Shown: positions 62,171-64,000 of the stretch, in pieces
How the letters are laid out: each line of letters begins with the position of its first letter
How positions within the stretch are numbered: position 1 is the first letter of the stretch
Source of the DNA: Oxyruncus cristatus
Lineage: Eukaryota > Chordata > Aves > Passeriformes > Cotingidae
Length of the DNA: 64,000 nt
Assembly (NCBI GenBank): GCA_013399855.1
Contig: VXAY01002457.1
Span: forward strand, 692,444-756,443
Direction of reading: 5' to 3'
The notes under the pieces: generated by a model
What the model was told of the DNA's origin: nothing
What the model saw: the letters and a program-made list of their open reading frames with translations, nothing else
Database searches by the model: none
Made by a program: the position numbers and the translations under genes

Positions 62171-63410
62171 AACCTAAGCAAACAAAAACACAGAGTATCT
62201 TCCCTAAAAAGCCAGAAATATTCCTGACCTTTGTTTTCTCGGTTTATATAGTTCTGTTCTGTGAAGCAACTCCACCATAACGCTCTTGTCTGTCGTATTT
62301 ATTGTGGTGCAGGTTTAGGATGGAAATCAGTTCATTTTTTAATTAAAAGGAGGTCTTTTTAGCAAGGAGCCCTGCAGATGATCCTACAAGACTGAAAGTG
62401 AAATTAAAGTCTTTTGTTATGCCTACAGCCAGGGGGAAGGTATTGTTTTCACTTGTATCGATGTAAGAGGATTAGAGGCATTATTCACCACTTCTGCTTT
62501 TGGAATATTTACACTGCTTCCTAATAAAGGGTGAGAAGTGCCTTGCCCCGATCCCCTACAGTCCATGTGCTTAGGGCAGCAGCACTACTGACTGCAGATT
62601 GTCAGAGCTCTCTCCGTGGATTTACTCACTGTAAATAGCATTAGCACACTGTTGGTGTGTTAAACAGTCGCGTCCCAAGTTGCAAAGTTGCCGTGTGAGT
62701 GACAACAAACGCGAGAGTGGCTGTGCTGTGCAGAAACTTCTTGGCCCAGATCCCCTTTCTGGCGGTTGCCAAAAGCAGGGAAGGCCGAAGGAGTGGAAGA
62801 AGGAGGTGGTGACCAAATACCTGCAGTGAGCTCATGCTCATTGTGAGCCTTTTCACCAGCATTACTTTGCACTTACTGCGGACTGGGGAGCGGAATGGCC
62901 GTGGAAACAGAGCAGTGGGTGTTCAGCGCCTTCTGCTCCGAAAACTTTCGGAGCTGAGGTAATGAAGTCATTAAATGAAAAAATCGAGGGGGGTTGAGGG
63001 GGAAAGAAAGGGGAGAGGAGGTTTTGCTTTGCTTTTGTTTAATTTTAGCATGGTAAGTAATAACTTTAGAGTGATAACGAGCATCAGCTGTAACAATTAC
63101 TTAATGTATTTCTAAGAGAACAAAAATTTCTTGGTCTAGGGTAGTACAGTCCTATAATTATATAGATTTCCTAAATTTATTTTGACCAGGTGCCTAAACT
63201 GGATGAGTAATAACTATCCAACAGGGTCATAAACAATGTGGAAATCAAACTAATTTTTTTTTTTTAAATGACAGATGCAAAGTGCTTTACTTACGAAGGA
63301 GAGTCGATACATTCATAAATATTGGGTGGAAAATAACTGTTGAAGCACCTGCACAACAAGGTTATATTTGCTGGAGAGCAAATGGAAGTTGCAGAGCATT
63401 GCAATGTTGA

Positions 63411-63435
<25 letters not shown>
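63411..63435 (+). repeat. T25 run
   Basis: Twenty-five consecutive T, the longest homopolymer in the window. A T12 run lies 145 bases to the left (63254-63265). No retroposon body is recognisable on either side. Confidence 0.95.
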
Positions 63436-63441
<6 letters not shown>

Positions 63442-63572
63442 CAAGTGATCTCGTCTTGTATTAAGTAAAAACAAAACAAAGCAAGGATAATTATTCCACT
63501 CTATTTGCCACTGGTAATGCCTTAGGTTTTGTTCAGCTCTGGGCAGCACACTCTAACAGTAATCCAACTAAT

Positions 63573-63690
63573 AGGAGAGATCCAAATAAGAGTTATAAAA
63601 GGATTAGAAAGCAAGGCCAATAACAAGTTTGGAAGAAATGAGTTTATTTAGTATGGAGATAAATAAGAGGAGGCAAAAGTCTTCCAAAAG
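63573..63690 (+). mobile_element. Ancient CR1-like LINE fossil
   Basis: This is a weakly preserved plus-strand fragment. Read in frame, the start gives RVIKGLESKA, matching the conserved CR1 reverse-transcriptase C-terminal stretch. The following nucleotides keep the spacing of the family block that normally reads as ERLKELxLFSLEKRR, but with stop codons and indels (in-frame stops near 63645 and 63660). The divergence suggests an insertion much older than the three CR1 copies elsewhere in this window. Both ends are indistinct. A profile search against CR1 and L3 consensus sequences would settle the family. Confidence 0.55.
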
Positions 63691-64000
63691 AAAGTAGGCC
63701 AGAAGTGGGCTACTGAAATGATGCAGTGAGGGCAAGGAAGCTGCTGCACCATGAAGGCTTCAAGCCTGGGCAGGAGCCAAACCTGGAGGTCAAAGCAAAC
63801 TAAAAGTTGAGAGTGCAGCAGCCTTGCACTGCAAGATTAGAAAATAAAAACGATTTTCCATGTGTATATCTATGTATATATGGTTTTAAATTGTTCTGTC
63901 TATGCATAAAGGAAACAAAAAAATTAATATCTAAGAATATTTAGTGGTACATTACAAAGAAGGCCTGCCTTGTGAGAAGGATAGTGGAATCTTGAAACTG
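63691..64000. other. Noncoding stretch, no gene seen
   Basis: The first 140 bases or so may be the degraded continuation of the ancient CR1 fossil. The last 160 bases are AT-rich with a short GTGTATATCTATGTATATATGG patch. Confidence 0.5.

Larger units (their letters stand above)
60253..63572. other. Noncoding stretch, no gene seen
   Basis: AT-rich unique DNA with the TCF/LEF-type block at 62.0-62.2 kb. A purine-rich strip with G runs lies at 62988-63020, and there are two T runs. Three overlapping minus-strand frames at 62622-62872 are short and mutually exclusive, as expected of chance frames in a GC-richer patch. Confidence 0.6.

Overview
This window reads as a stretch of nuclear chromosome from a bird, and I found no protein-coding gene in it that I would defend. 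It is AT-rich by eye, has mononucleotide and dinucleotide runs typical of vertebrate DNA, and carries CR1 LINE fragments of the avian type. No open frame exceeds about 166 codons, none reads as a known protein family outside the CR1 fragments, and no series of exons with matching splice sites is visible. The likeliest setting is a gene desert between genes or the inside of a very long intron. The sequence alone does not tell me which locus or species it is.

Layout. 1-5.7 kb: unique noncoding DNA with a TC run and an AT/AC-rich microsatellite. 5.7-8 kb: a likely old MIR fossil, a 62-nt imperfect hairpin, a block that looks like a conserved regulatory element, a sequence matching the recursive-splice-site pattern (7881/7882) and a cluster of three nuclear-receptor half-sites. 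11.17-11.68 kb: a probable solo LTR of an old endogenous retrovirus, with matching 4-bp flanks and an internal 63-bp duplication. 19.2-19.6 and 28.35-28.84 kb: two clear minus-strand CR1 copies, truncated at the 5' end. 34.58-34.72 kb: a perfect 14-bp inverted repeat in an enhancer-like block. 37.6-37.75 and 38.74-38.82 kb: a G/T-rich and an A/C-rich simple tract. 42.9-43.2 and 51.1-51.4 kb: two local CpG-rich patches; the second ends in a strong splice donor and could be a noncoding first exon or promoter. 52.69-52.72 kb: a perfect 11-bp inverted repeat whose arms each carry a CACGTG E-box. 60.19-60.25 kb: a short plus-strand CR1 3' tail. 63.57-63.69 kb: a much older CR1 fossil.

There is no operon or pathway to describe. 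If the window has a function it is probably regulatory or architectural. The best candidates are the blocks at about 7.4-7.95, 21.8-22.15, 34.5-34.75, 52.7-53.0 and 62.0-62.2 kb, which have developmental transcription-factor motifs and little low-complexity sequence. These are motif-level readings; no alignment was possible.
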